Source: Streptomyces huiliensis
GTDB lineage: Bacteria; Actinomycetota; Actinomycetes; Streptomycetales; Streptomycetaceae
Length of the DNA: 64,000 bases
Direction of reading: 5' to 3'
Assembly: GCF_020037025.1 (NCBI RefSeq)
Contig: NZ_JAIQLH010000051.1
Location: 1-64,000 of the forward strand
The translations under genes and the position numbers were made by a program. The stretch's first letter is position 1. Each line of letters begins with the position of its first letter. A model generated the notes under the pieces. That model saw only the letters and a list, made by a program, of their open reading frames with translations. It was not told the DNA's origin and searched no databases. Shown here in pieces: positions 18,370-25,763 of this stretch.

Positions 18370-19188
18370 GTGCCCTCGTCCGAGCCCAGAACCCCGTCAG
18401 CCACCGGGGGCGTGCAGTCCCTCGAGCGCGCCTTCGTCCTGCTGGAGCGCATGGCCGACGCCGGCGGTGAGGTCGGGCTGAGCGAACTGGCCACGGCCAG
18501 CGGCCTGCCGCTGCCCACCATCCACCGGCTGATGCGCACCCTCGTCGCCACCGGCTACGTCCGCCAGCAGCCCAACCGCCGCTACGCCCTCGGCCCGCGC
18601 CTCATCCGCCTCGGCGAGTCCTCCGCCCGCCTCCTGGGCACCTGGGCCCGGCCGCACCTGACCCGCCTGGTGGACGAGACGGGCGAGACGGCCAACATGG
18701 CCCTGCTCGACGGCGACGAGGTCGTCTACGTCGCCCAGGTGCCCTCGCGCCACTCGGTGCGGATGTTCACCGAGGTCGGCCGGCGCGTCCTGCCGCACAC
18801 CACCGGCGTCGGCAAGGCCCTCCTGGCCCAGTCCCCGGACGACGAGGTCCGCGCCATCCTCGGCCGCACCGGCATGCCCGCCGCCACCGAGAAGACCATC
18901 ACCTCCCCGGACGTCTTCGTCGACGCCCTCTCCCGGGTCCGCGACGCGGGCTACGCGGTCGACGACAACGAACAGGAGATCGGCGTCCGCTGCCTGGCCG
19001 TCCCGGTCCCCGACTCCCCCACCGCCGCGGCCATCTCCATCTCGGGCCCGGCCGGCCGCGTCACGGAGGAGGCCACGGAACGCATCGTCCCGCTGCTGAA
19101 GCAGGCCGCCGCCGAACTCGCGGCGACGCTGGCGAACACGACACCGCCTGACGGACGGGCGCAACCGATCAGCCCGTCCGGCGTTTGA
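18370..19188 (+). CDS. allR: IclR-family regulator of allantoin/glyoxylate metabolism (AllR)
   Basis: The 272-aa IclR protein has a winged helix at residues about 15-75 (LSELATASGLPLPTIHRLMRTLV) and a GAF-like effector domain (VPSRHSVRMFTEVGRRVLPHTTGVGKALLA, YAVDDNEQEIGVRCLAVPV). In Streptomyces AllR represses allantoin and glyoxylate genes and responds to allantoin-derived ligands. Here it is divergent from allB-alc and near malate synthase, matching that role. The start is GTG 18370, with GGAAGG upstream. The final residues ISPSGV and the stop codon come from dispersed repeat copy B, so the native C-terminus has been replaced or extended by the repeat. Confidence 0.9.
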   Translation: MPSSEPRTPSATGGVQSLERAFVLLERMADAGGEVGLSELATASGLPLPTIHRLMRTLVATGYVRQQPNRRYALGPRLIRLGESSARLLGTWARPHLTRLVDETGETANMALLDGDEVVYVAQVPSRHSVRMFTEVGRRVLPHTTGVGKALLAQSPDDEVRAILGRTGMPAATEKTITSPDVFVDALSRVRDAGYAVDDNEQEIGVRCLAVPVPDSPTAAAISISGPAGRVTEEATERIVPLLKQAAAELAATLANTTPPDGRAQPISPSGV

Positions 19189-19271
19189 GGACAGCACCCG
19201 CAGGGTGCTTCGGGGGCGCGGGGGCTCGCCCCCGTAAGAAACGGTGAAAGGGCGGGGCTGGGGCACCCCTA
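19169..19271. repeat. Dispersed repeat, copy B (left end missing)
   Basis: The core CCCGTCCGGCGTTTGAGG (within 19169-19191) forms the last codons and stop of allR. It is followed by the hairpins and right inverted-repeat end (GGGCGGGGCTGGGGCACCCC) seen in the other copies. The left terminal repeat is absent. The element abuts the convergent gene at 19269. Confidence 0.75.
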
Positions 19272-19583
19272 CGGCGCGAAGCGCTCGACCGCCTCGCGGA
19301 CCTCGCCGAGGGCCGGGGCCAGGGCACTGACCGAGCCGACGGCGCCCGCGACGAGGAGGAGAGAGCTGCGCAAGCGGGAAAGCTCCGGATCACCCGTGCG
19401 CGCCATCGCGTCGAGCGCGGCGAGTTCGTCGTCGGCGGTGTCCCGGTCGGGTAACCGGGCGGGGTGCGCGGCCAGCGCCCGGCGGAGCCGGGCGACCGCG
19501 GCGCCCAGTGCGTCCGCTTTCGGGTCCCGCTCGTCGGGACGGCCCGTCGGCCCCTGTTCCACCACCACGGCGCCTTCCGCCAC
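19269..19583 (-). CDS. Small conserved protein (DUF5955-like), 104 aa
   Basis: This is a predicted soluble, mostly helical small protein. It has an Asp/Arg-rich first half (DALGAAVARLRRALAAHPA) and a hydrophobic helix near the end (SSLLLVAGAVGSVSALAPALGEVREAVERF). Proteins of this shape are common in Streptomyces; I recall the DUF5955 label for them. The start is uncertain. GTG 19583 has GGGGGAG close upstream, and GTG 19601 gives six more residues. It converges on allR, with its stop inside repeat copy B. The function is unknown. Confidence 0.65.
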   Translation of the reverse strand: MAEGAVVVEQGPTGRPDERDPKADALGAAVARLRRALAAHPARLPDRDTADDELAALDAMARTGDPELSRLRSSLLLVAGAVGSVSALAPALGEVREAVERFAP

Positions 19584-19737
19584 GAAACTCCCCCTGCCCA
19601 CGCCACGCGCGATCAGTTAACGCCACTTCGCGAGGGCCGCGCCACACGGAAAGCGAAATTCAGGCTGCGTCTTCCCGAGCGAGTGACGAACTCCCGTACG
19701 CCGCACAGGCGGCCGCGGATGCGCTATGCAGGGGGTC

Positions 19738-20361
19738 ATGACGCTGACATGGGAAGACGGGATCCCGCCCGTGGCCGGGCTGCTGCTCGCGGCGGGCGGC
19801 GGGCGGCGGCTCGGCGGGCGGCCCAAGGCGCTCCTGGAGCACCGGGGCCGCACTCTGGCCGAGCGCGCGGTCGCGGAGCTCGCGGCGGGCGGCTGCGGAC
19901 CGGTGCACGTGGTCGTGGGGGCCGCGGCTGCGGACGTGCGGCGGCGGCTCGCGCGGGCCGCGCGCACGACGGTCACGGTGGTCGAGAACCCGGACTGGGC
20001 GGACGGCATGGGTTCCTCGCTCTGCGCCGGCCTCGCCTCGCTCGCCGGCACCCCGGTGTCCGCGGTCCTGGTGATGCTGGTGGACCAGCCGGGCGTCGGC
20101 GCGACGGCCGTGGCCCGGGTGCTGGCGGCCCACCGCGCGGGGGCCGGCCTGGTCACCGCGTCGTACGCGGGCCGGCGCGGCCACCCGGTGCTCTTCGCCC
20201 GCCCGCACTGGCCGGGCGTCGCCGCGTCGGCCACGGGCGACCGGGGCGCCCGCGCCTACCTGCGCGCGCACGCGGCCGCCGTGACCACCGTCGCCTGCGA
20301 GGACGTCGCCGACCCGGACGACATCGACGTCCCGGCGGATCTCGTCCGGCTCCTCGGGTGA
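19738..20361 (+). CDS. MobA/MocA-like nucleotidyltransferase
   Basis: This is a GT-A-fold NTP transferase of about 207 aa. The nucleotide-binding loop AGLLLAAGGGRRLGGRPKALL is at the N-terminus. GMGSSLCAGL and the metal-binding VMLVDQPGV follow, the layout of CTP:molybdopterin cytidylyltransferases that equip xanthine dehydrogenase-type enzymes. Its location in a purine-degradation region fits maturation of a xanthine dehydrogenase, but no such enzyme is encoded here. Starts at 19738 or 19726 are possible. The stop is only 3 nt before a 21-bp tandem repeat array. Confidence 0.85.
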   Translation: MTLTWEDGIPPVAGLLLAAGGGRRLGGRPKALLEHRGRTLAERAVAELAAGGCGPVHVVVGAAAADVRRRLARAARTTVTVVENPDWADGMGSSLCAGLASLAGTPVSAVLVMLVDQPGVGATAVARVLAAHRAGAGLVTASYAGRRGHPVLFARPHWPGVAASATGDRGARAYLRAHAAAVTTVACEDVADPDDIDVPADLVRLLG

Positions 20362-20364
20362 GCC

Positions 20365-20508
20365 GAGGGCTCGGTCGCCACCGGCGAGGGCTCGGCCGCC
20401 GCCGGCGAGGGCTCGGCCGCCGCCGGCGAGGGCTCGGCCGCCGCCGGCGAGGGCTCGGCCGCCGCCGGCGAGGGCTCGGCCGCCGCCGGCGAGGGCTCGG
20501 CCGCCGCC
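20365..20508. repeat. 21-bp minisatellite, about 6.9 copies
   Basis: The unit begins GAGGGCTCGGCCGCC and is 21 bp long. The first copy has two substitutions, the next five are identical, and the last is truncated. Because 21 is divisible by three it keeps frame: on the reverse strand it reads (GGGRALA)n. It starts right after the mobA-like stop. Confidence 0.9.
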
Positions 20509-20868
20509 GAGCAGGCCGAACGCGCCCGGCACGGCGACGCACAGCGGCTTCCGGCCGAGGAACGCCCCGCCGCCGTACAGCACGGCTCCCGCGACCGGCG
20601 CGCCCGTCGCGCGCGAGAGCACGCCGGCCACGACGGCGACCGGCGACGACGGCAACCGGCCACGACGGCAACCGGCGACGACGGCGACCGGCGACGAGGC
20701 CAGGAACGCGGAGAGCAGCAGGCGTTGAGTCGCACCACCCGACCCGGGACCCGCCCCCTCGCCGGGCGGCACTCCGGGCCGCCTCCCGCCCCAAGGCCGC
20801 TCGGCCGCGGACGGCGCGGGCGGCCGGAAAGGTACCCCGCCCGCCACGCCACATTGTGTTTCCGTCAT
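20365..20868 (-). CDS. Possible small membrane protein gene with repeat expansions; 3' end unclear
   Basis: From ATG 20868 this frame has excellent GC3 and reads a basic start, hydrophobic segments (LLLSAFLASSPVAVVAG, ATGAPVAGAVLYGGGAFLG, PLCVAVPGAFGLL) and then GGGRALA repeats. It contains two separate expansions: a 48-bp, frame-preserving 16-bp repeat inside the hydrophobic part, and the 21-bp array at its end. No stop occurs before the frame runs antisense into the mobA-like gene, so the true end may have been lost. Its ATG lies inside the operator at 20860. It could be a decaying gene; I do not recognise the family. Confidence 0.35.
20625..20688. repeat. 16-bp tandem repeat, four copies
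   Basis: The units are CGGCSACGACGGCRAC, with small alternations at positions 5 and 14. Three extra copies add 48 bp, so the overlapping reverse-strand frame is kept (SPVAVVAG appears twice). Confidence 0.85.
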
Positions 20869-20874
20869 ACGGAA
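20860..20874. promoter_or_regulatory. Operator TTCCG-TCATA-CGGAA before malate synthase
   Basis: This perfect 15-bp palindrome lies 87 nt upstream of the malate synthase start. The same pattern (TTCCR-N5-CGGAW) occurs twice before hyi at 53918-53953, the other glyoxylate-consuming transcript. This marks a shared glyoxylate regulon, and AllR is the leading candidate. Confidence 0.65.
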
Positions 20875-20901
20875 TCTAATCTCCAAAGAGATCGTCATCG
20901 T

Positions 20902-20918
20902 GCGGCACTCAGTGCCGC
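20902..20918 (+). promoter_or_regulatory. Short leader hairpin before malate synthase
   Basis: GCGGCAC-TCA-GTGCCGC gives a perfect 7-bp stem 42 nt before the ATG, downstream of an ATCTC-N4-GAGAT repeat at 20879-20892. It may be a second protein site or a leader structure. Confidence 0.35.
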
Positions 20919-20960
20919 GCCGACCCGCACCTCCCGAGTCCGAGCGAGGAGTGACCGCCC

Positions 20961-22577
20961 ATGCCCGCAGCAGCGCCGACCCCGTCCGTCGCCGCCGGGA
21001 CAGCGACCGTGACGCGTCAGGAAGAGGTACTGACCGGCCCCGCGCTGGAGTTCGTGGCCGCACTGCACGAGCGGTTCACGTCGCGCCGCGACGAGTTGCT
21101 GGCGCGCCGCGCCGAGCGGCGGGCGGAGATCGCCCGGACCGGCACCCTGGACTTCCTGCCGGAGACCGCGCGGGGCCGCGAGGACCCGACGTGGCGGGTG
21201 GCCCCCGCCCCGGCCGCGCTCGACGACCGGCGGGTCGAGATCACCGGCCCGACCGACCGCAAGATGACCGTCAACGCCCTCAACTCCGGCGCCCGCGTGT
21301 GGCTCGCGGACTTCGAGGACGCCTCCGCCCCCACCTGGCGGAACGTCGTCCAGGGCCAGCTCAACCTGATCGACGCGTTCGAGCGCCGCATCGACTTCAC
21401 CACCCCCGAGGGGAAGACGTACGCCCTCCGGCCGGACGAGGAGCTCGCGACCGTCGTCGTCCGGCCGCGCGGCTGGCACCTCGACGAGCGCCACCTCACC
21501 GTCGCCGGCCGGCCCGTCCCCGGCGCGCTGGTCGACTTCGGCCTCTTCTTCTTCCACAACGCGCGCCGCCTCGCGGAGCGCGGCAAGGGGCCGTTCTTCT
21601 ACCTGCCCAAGCTGGAGTCGCACCGCGAGGCGCGGCTGTGGAACGACGTGTTCGTGTTCGCGCAGGAGCACCTGGGGGTGCCGCACGGCACGGTCCGGGC
21701 CACCGTCCTGATCGAGACGATCACCGCGGCCTACGAGATGGAGGAGATCCTCTACGAGCTGCGCGACCATGCCTCCGGTCTCAACGCGGGCCGCTGGGAC
21801 TACCTCTTCTCCCTCATCAAGAACTTCCGTGACGCCGGGCCGGAGTTCGTCCTGCCCGACCGCAACGCCGTCACCATGACCGTGCCGTTCATGCGCGCGT
21901 ACACCGAACTCCTCGTCCGCACCTGCCACAAGCGCGGCGCGCACGCCATCGGCGGCATGGCCGCCTTCATCCCGTCCCGCCGCGACCCGGAGGTCAACGA
22001 GGCGGCGCTGGCGAAGGTCCGCGCCGACAAGGAACGGGAGGCGGGCGACGGCTTCGACGGCTCCTGGGTCGCCCATCCGGACCTCGTCCCGGTCGCCCGC
22101 GCCGCCTTCGACGCCGTCCTCGGCGACCGCCCGCACCAGAAGCACCGGCTGCGCGAGGACGTCCACGTCACCGCGGACCAGCTCGTCGCGCTCGGCACGA
22201 CGGAGGCGAAGCCGACCTTCGAGGGCCTGCGGAACGCCGTCCAGGTCGGCATCCGCTACATCGAGGCGTGGCTGCGCGGGCAGGGCGCGGTGGCCATCTT
22301 CAACCTCATGGAGGACGCGGCCACGGCGGAGATCTCCCGCTCGCAGATCTGGCAGTGGGTGCACACCGGCGTCGTCCTGGCGGGCGGCGAGAAGGCGACG
22401 CCCGCGCTCGTACGGGACGTGGCGGCGGCCGAACTCGACGCGATCCAGGCCGAGTCGGGCGACACGGCCTTCGCGGCGGGCCGCTGGCGCGAGGCTCACG
22501 ACCTGCTGCTGCGGGTGGCCCTGGACGACGACTACGCGGAGTTCCTCACCCTTCCGGCGTACGAGCTGCTCGACTGA
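20961..22577 (+). CDS. aceB: Malate synthase A
   Basis: It condenses glyoxylate with acetyl-CoA to give malate, the exit of allantoin-derived glyoxylate into the TCA cycle. The 538-aa length and motifs fit isoform [14 protein letters not shown], the conserved [48 protein letters not shown] and [22 protein letters not shown] 20961 has GAGGAGTGACCGCCC upstream. No isocitrate lyase is nearby, so it probably serves purine/glyoxylate use rather than the glyoxylate shunt. The upstream palindrome suggests control together with hyi-glxR-gcl. Confidence 0.96.
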   Translation: MPAAAPTPSVAAGTATVTRQEEVLTGPALEFVAALHERFTSRRDELLARRAERRAEIARTGTLDFLPETARGREDPTWRVAPAPAALDDRRVEITGPTDRKMTVNALNSGARVWLADFEDASAPTWRNVVQGQLNLIDAFERRIDFTTPEGKTYALRPDEELATVVVRPRGWHLDERHLTVAGRPVPGALVDFGLFFFHNARRLAERGKGPFFYLPKLESHREARLWNDVFVFAQEHLGVPHGTVRATVLIETITAAYEMEEILYELRDHASGLNAGRWDYLFSLIKNFRDAGPEFVLPDRNAVTMTVPFMRAYTELLVRTCHKRGAHAIGGMAAFIPSRRDPEVNEAALAKVRADKEREAGDGFDGSWVAHPDLVPVARAAFDAVLGDRPHQKHRLREDVHVTADQLVALGTTEAKPTFEGLRNAVQVGIRYIEAWLRGQGAVAIFNLMEDAATAEISRSQIWQWVHTGVVLAGGEKATPALVRDVAAAELDAIQAESGDTAFAAGRWREAHDLLLRVALDDDYAEFLTLPAYELLD

Positions 22578-22594
22578 GGGCGGGGCAGGGAGCG

Positions 22595-22624
22595 GCCCGG
22601 CCCGCACGCGGGAGGGGGCCGGGC
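22595..22624 (+). terminator. Hairpin after malate synthase
   Basis: GCCCGGCCC pairs with GGGCCGGGC across a 12-nt loop, 18 nt past the stop. Confidence 0.6.
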
Positions 22625-22834
22625 AGGCGGGCGGTGCTCGTGGCCCTCGGCTGACGCCTGGACGCCGGTTGGGCCGTGACCACCCCCGTGCAGACCAGGG
22701 AGGCTGCCGTACTCCCGTGCTGGCGGCCCCGGAACCGGCCCCCTCGGGGGAAGCCTAGGCGACGGCTCCGACACACCGGCCGGCGAGCCGGACGCCGACG
22801 CGCGATCGTCGGGACACCGACGCGCGATCACCGC

Positions 22835-22865
22835 TTTACCTCGACAATGGTCGAGGTCCTACGGT
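22835..22865 (+). promoter_or_regulatory. MerR-type promoter with 19-bp spacer over a 20-bp palindrome
   Basis: The -35 TTTACC (22835-22840) and -10 TACGGT (22860-22865) are separated by exactly 19 bp. The palindrome ACCTCGAC-N4-GTCGAGGT (22838-22857) fills the spacer. This is the hallmark of promoters untwisted by MerR-family activators. The ATG of the next gene is 8 nt past the -10 box, so the transcript should be leaderless. No MerR gene is in the window. Confidence 0.7.
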
Positions 22866-22872
22866 TCCTCTC

Positions 22873-24789
22873 ATGAGTATGGAGACCACCGCCTGGACAC
22901 AGCTGCACGGCCTGATCAACGCGCAGCACAACCAGCGCCCCTTCGCCCGGGCCACCCTGCGCCGCATCGGCGCCTTCGCCCGGCCGCACCGCCGGCACAT
23001 CGTCCGGTTCGTCCTGCTGAGCGTCGTGGGCGCGCTGCTCGCCGTGGCGACGCCGGTGCTCGCCGGGCGGGTCGTGGACGCGATCGTGCGCGGCGACGAC
23101 TCGGAAACGGTCGTCCGACTGGCGCTGCTGATCGCCGCCATCGCGCTGGGCGAGGCCGCGCTCGGGCTGCTCAACCGCTGGCTGTCGGCGACGCTCGGCG
23201 AGGGGCTGATCCTGGACCTGCGGACGGCGGTCTTCGACCACGTCCAGCGGATGCCGGTGGCGTTCTTCACCCGGACCCGCACCGGCGCCCTGGTCAGCCG
23301 GCTGAACAACGACGTGATCGGCGCGCAGCGGGCGTTCAGCAACTCGCTGTCGGGGGTCGTCGGCAACCTGGTGACGTTGCTGCTCACGCTCGCCGTGATG
23401 CTGACCCTGTCCTGGCGGATCACCCTGCTGGCGCTGGTGCTGCTGCCGGTGTTCGTGATCCCCGCGCGCCGGGTGGGCGCCCGGATGGCCCGGCTCCAGC
23501 GGGAGGCCGCGGACCTCAACGCGGCGATGGGGACGCGGATGACCGAGCGGTTCTCGGCGCCGGGCGCCACGCTGGTGAAGCTGTTCGGACGGCCGGACGA
23601 CGAGTCGGCGGAGTTCGCGGCCCGGGCGCGCCGGGTGCGGGACATCGGGGTGCGGACGGCGATGGCGCAGTCGGCGTTCATCACCGCCCTCACGCTCGTC
23701 TCGGCCCTGGCGCTGGCGCTGGTGTACGGCCTGGGCGGCTGGTTCGCGCTGCGCGGCTCGCTCGAACCGGGGGCCGTCGTCGCCCTGGCCCTGCTGCTCA
23801 CCCGGCTGTACGCGCCGCTGACGGCGCTGGCGGGCGCCCGCGTCGAGGTGATGAGCGCGCTCGTCTCCTTCGAGCGGGTTTTCGAGGTGCTGGACCTCAA
23901 GCCGCTGATCGAGGAGCGGCCGGGCGCCCGCCCGGTGCCGGAGGGTCCGGTCTCGGTCGAGTTCGAGGACGTCCGCTTCGGCTACCCGTCGGCCGACAAG
24001 GTCTCCCTCGCCTCCCTGGAGGAGGTCGCGGCCCTCGACACGCGCGGCGGCACGGAGGTGCTGCACGGCGTCTCGTTCCGCGCCGAGCCCGGACAGACGA
24101 TCGCGCTCGTCGGCTCGTCGGGCGCCGGCAAGTCCACCATCGCGCAGCTGCTGCCCCGGCTGTACGACGCGGACGCGGGCAGCGTGCGCGTCGGCGGCGT
24201 CGACGTCCGCGACCTGACGGCCGCGTCGCTGCGGGCCACGCTCGGCATGGTCACCCAGGACGGCCACCTCTTCCACGACACCGTCCGCGCCAACCTGCTG
24301 CTCGCCCGGCCCGGCGCGGCGGACGACGAACTGTGGGACGCGCTGCGCCGGGCCCGCCTCGACGACCTGGTGCGCGCGCTGCCGGACGGGCTCGACACGG
24401 TCGTCGGCGAGCGCGGCTACCGGCTCTCCGGGGGCGAGCGGCAGCGGATGACGATCGCCCGGCTGCTGCTGGCCCGGCAGCGGGTCGTCATCCTGGACGA
24501 GGCCACCGCCCACCTGGACAACACCTCCGAGGCCGCCGTGCAGGAGGCCCTGGCGGAGGCGCTGGAGGGCCGGACGGCGGTGGTGATCGCCCACCGGCTG
24601 TCGACGGTCCGGGCGGCGGACCAGATCCTCGTCGTGGAGGCCGGACGCGTCGTCGAGCGCGGCACGCACGACGAACTCCTCGCGCTGGGCGGGCGGTACG
24701 CGGAGCTGTACCGGACGCAGTTCGCGGGGGCGGAAGGCGAGTGCGTGTTCTCCGCGCCGGAGGTGCCGGAGGCCGCGGCGTCGTCGTGA
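22873..24789 (+). CDS. ABC exporter half-transporter (fused membrane and ATPase domains)
   Basis: This 638-aa type IV exporter half-molecule has six transmembrane helices in residues about 35-330. The nucleotide-binding domain follows, with Walker A LVGSSGAGKST, Q-loop MVTQDGHLFHDT, signature LSGGERQR, Walker B VVILDEATAHLD and the switch IAHRLSTV. It is expected to work as a homodimer exporting drugs, lipids or peptides. Residues about 385-400 (SLEEVAALDTRGGTEVL) are an insertion before Walker A. Expression appears to come from the MerR-type promoter with a leaderless ATG, which suggests induction by a toxic compound. A bidirectional terminator follows. Confidence 0.92.
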   Translation: MSMETTAWTQLHGLINAQHNQRPFARATLRRIGAFARPHRRHIVRFVLLSVVGALLAVATPVLAGRVVDAIVRGDDSETVVRLALLIAAIALGEAALGLLNRWLSATLGEGLILDLRTAVFDHVQRMPVAFFTRTRTGALVSRLNNDVIGAQRAFSNSLSGVVGNLVTLLLTLAVMLTLSWRITLLALVLLPVFVIPARRVGARMARLQREAADLNAAMGTRMTERFSAPGATLVKLFGRPDDESAEFAARARRVRDIGVRTAMAQSAFITALTLVSALALALVYGLGGWFALRGSLEPGAVVALALLLTRLYAPLTALAGARVEVMSALVSFERVFEVLDLKPLIEERPGARPVPEGPVSVEFEDVRFGYPSADKVSLASLEEVAALDTRGGTEVLHGVSFRAEPGQTIALVGSSGAGKSTIAQLLPRLYDADAGSVRVGGVDVRDLTAASLRATLGMVTQDGHLFHDTVRANLLLARPGAADDELWDALRRARLDDLVRALPDGLDTVVGERGYRLSGGERQRMTIARLLLARQRVVILDEATAHLDNTSEAAVQEALAEALEGRTAVVIAHRLSTVRAADQILVVEAGRVVERGTHDELLALGGRYAELYRTQFAGAEGECVFSAPEVPEAAASS

Positions 24790-24818
24790 CGGGGCCTGGC
24801 GGCTTCCTGATGCACGCA

Positions 24819-24851
24819 CCGGAGGCACCGCGGGGTGCGCGGTGCCTCCGG
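24819..24851. terminator. Perfect 14-bp bidirectional terminator
   Basis: CCGGAGGCACCGCG and its exact complement flank a 5-nt loop. It is located between the convergent ABC exporter and the secreted repeat protein. Confidence 0.8.
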
Positions 24852-24876
24852 CCTGCGCGATCAGGAGCGGGGTCGG

Positions 24877-25608
24877 TCAGGCGCGCACGAGGTACCACGC
24901 ACCCTGGCCGTTGCAGCCGTTGCTGTTGTGGTTGGTGGTGCGGTAGCCGGGCGGTATGGTCACGCCCGAGCAGACCCACAAGCCTTCGCGGGCCAGCTGG
25001 TGGTACCACGCACCCTGACCGTTGCAGCCGATGCGATTGAGGTCGGTGTAGACGTACCCGGGCGCAAGGGTCGAACCCGAGCAGGCCCAAATGCCGTCAC
25101 GAACCCGCTGGTGGTACCACGCACCTTGACCGTTGCAGCCGTTGCGGTTGAGGTCGGTGTAGACATACCCCGGCGCGACGGTCGAACCCGAGCAGGCCCA
25201 AATGCCGTCACGAACCCGCTGGTGGTACCACGCACCTTGACCGTTGCAGCCGTTGCGGTTGAGGTCGGTGTAGACATACCCCGGCGCGACGGTCGAACCC
25301 GAGCAGGCCCAAATGCCGTCACGGACGGGCTCCTGGTACCAGGAGCCCATGCCGTTGCAGCCGTTGCGGTTGTAGTCGGTGAGGACGTACCCGGGCGGGA
25401 CGGGCGTCCCGGAGCAGGCCCACCCGGCCGCCGCGGCCCGCGATCCCCGCTCCGCGGCAGCGGCGGCCGTGCCCGCCGTGCCGGCGAGCATCGCGGAGGC
25501 GATCAGCGCGATCGCCCCGATCACCGCCGCGATTCGGCCTCCGGCAGCCGCCATCCCCGTACGTCTTGGCAGGCCGCGCCGCCTCGCCCGCCGTTCCCCG
25601 ATGCTCAT
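24877..25608 (-). CDS. Secreted protein made of five 37-residue CSG-PPGYV repeats
   Basis: The protein has 243 residues. An Arg-rich start, a hydrophobic segment and an AGTAGTAAAAA cleavage region indicate secretion. The rest is five modules of 37 residues with the pattern WACSGxTxxPGYVxTDxNRNGC and GQGAWY. Each module has two cysteines, likely one disulfide apiece, and conserved aromatics. Modules 2 and 3 are identical in DNA. ATG 25608 has GGGAGGG five nt upstream. There is no catalytic signature. A wall-, glycan- or surface-binding role is a guess. I do not recognise a named domain, although PPGYVIT-x-C motifs occur in other secreted bacterial proteins. Confidence 0.85.
   Translation of the reverse strand: MSIGERRARRRGLPRRTGMAAAGGRIAAVIGAIALIASAMLAGTAGTAAAAAERGSRAAAAGWACSGTPVPPGYVLTDYNRNGCNGMGSWYQEPVRDGIWACSGSTVAPGYVYTDLNRNGCNGQGAWYHQRVRDGIWACSGSTVAPGYVYTDLNRNGCNGQGAWYHQRVRDGIWACSGSTLAPGYVYTDLNRIGCNGQGAWYHQLAREGLWVCSGVTIPPGYRTTNHNSNGCNGQGAWYLVRA
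25091..25312. repeat. Perfect 111-bp direct duplication
   Basis: Positions 25091-25201 and 25202-25312 are identical, encoding modules 2 and 3 of the repeat protein. The flanking modules are diverged copies. Exact identity at synonymous sites indicates recent duplication or gene conversion. Confidence 0.92.
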
Positions 25609-25763
25609 GCGTACCCTCCCCGTAAGGACGGCGGCTCGTGCCGCTGTCACGACGGGCAGAACGTAGCAACGGATTCGCACACATGACCGGCAGCGGCTGA
25701 TTCGCCGGGAACAATGGCTCAAGGCCACCTCTTGACAGCGTTCGCACGCATCATGGCGCCCTG

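Noticed and set aside
16866..18470. 534-aa forward frame across allB
   Set aside because: It is antisense to allantoinase, repetitive Gly/Val/Glu composition, with no domain signature.
20365..20508. Regular 21-bp array considered as a CRISPR
   Set aside because: The repeats abut with no unique spacers and read as a coding minisatellite.
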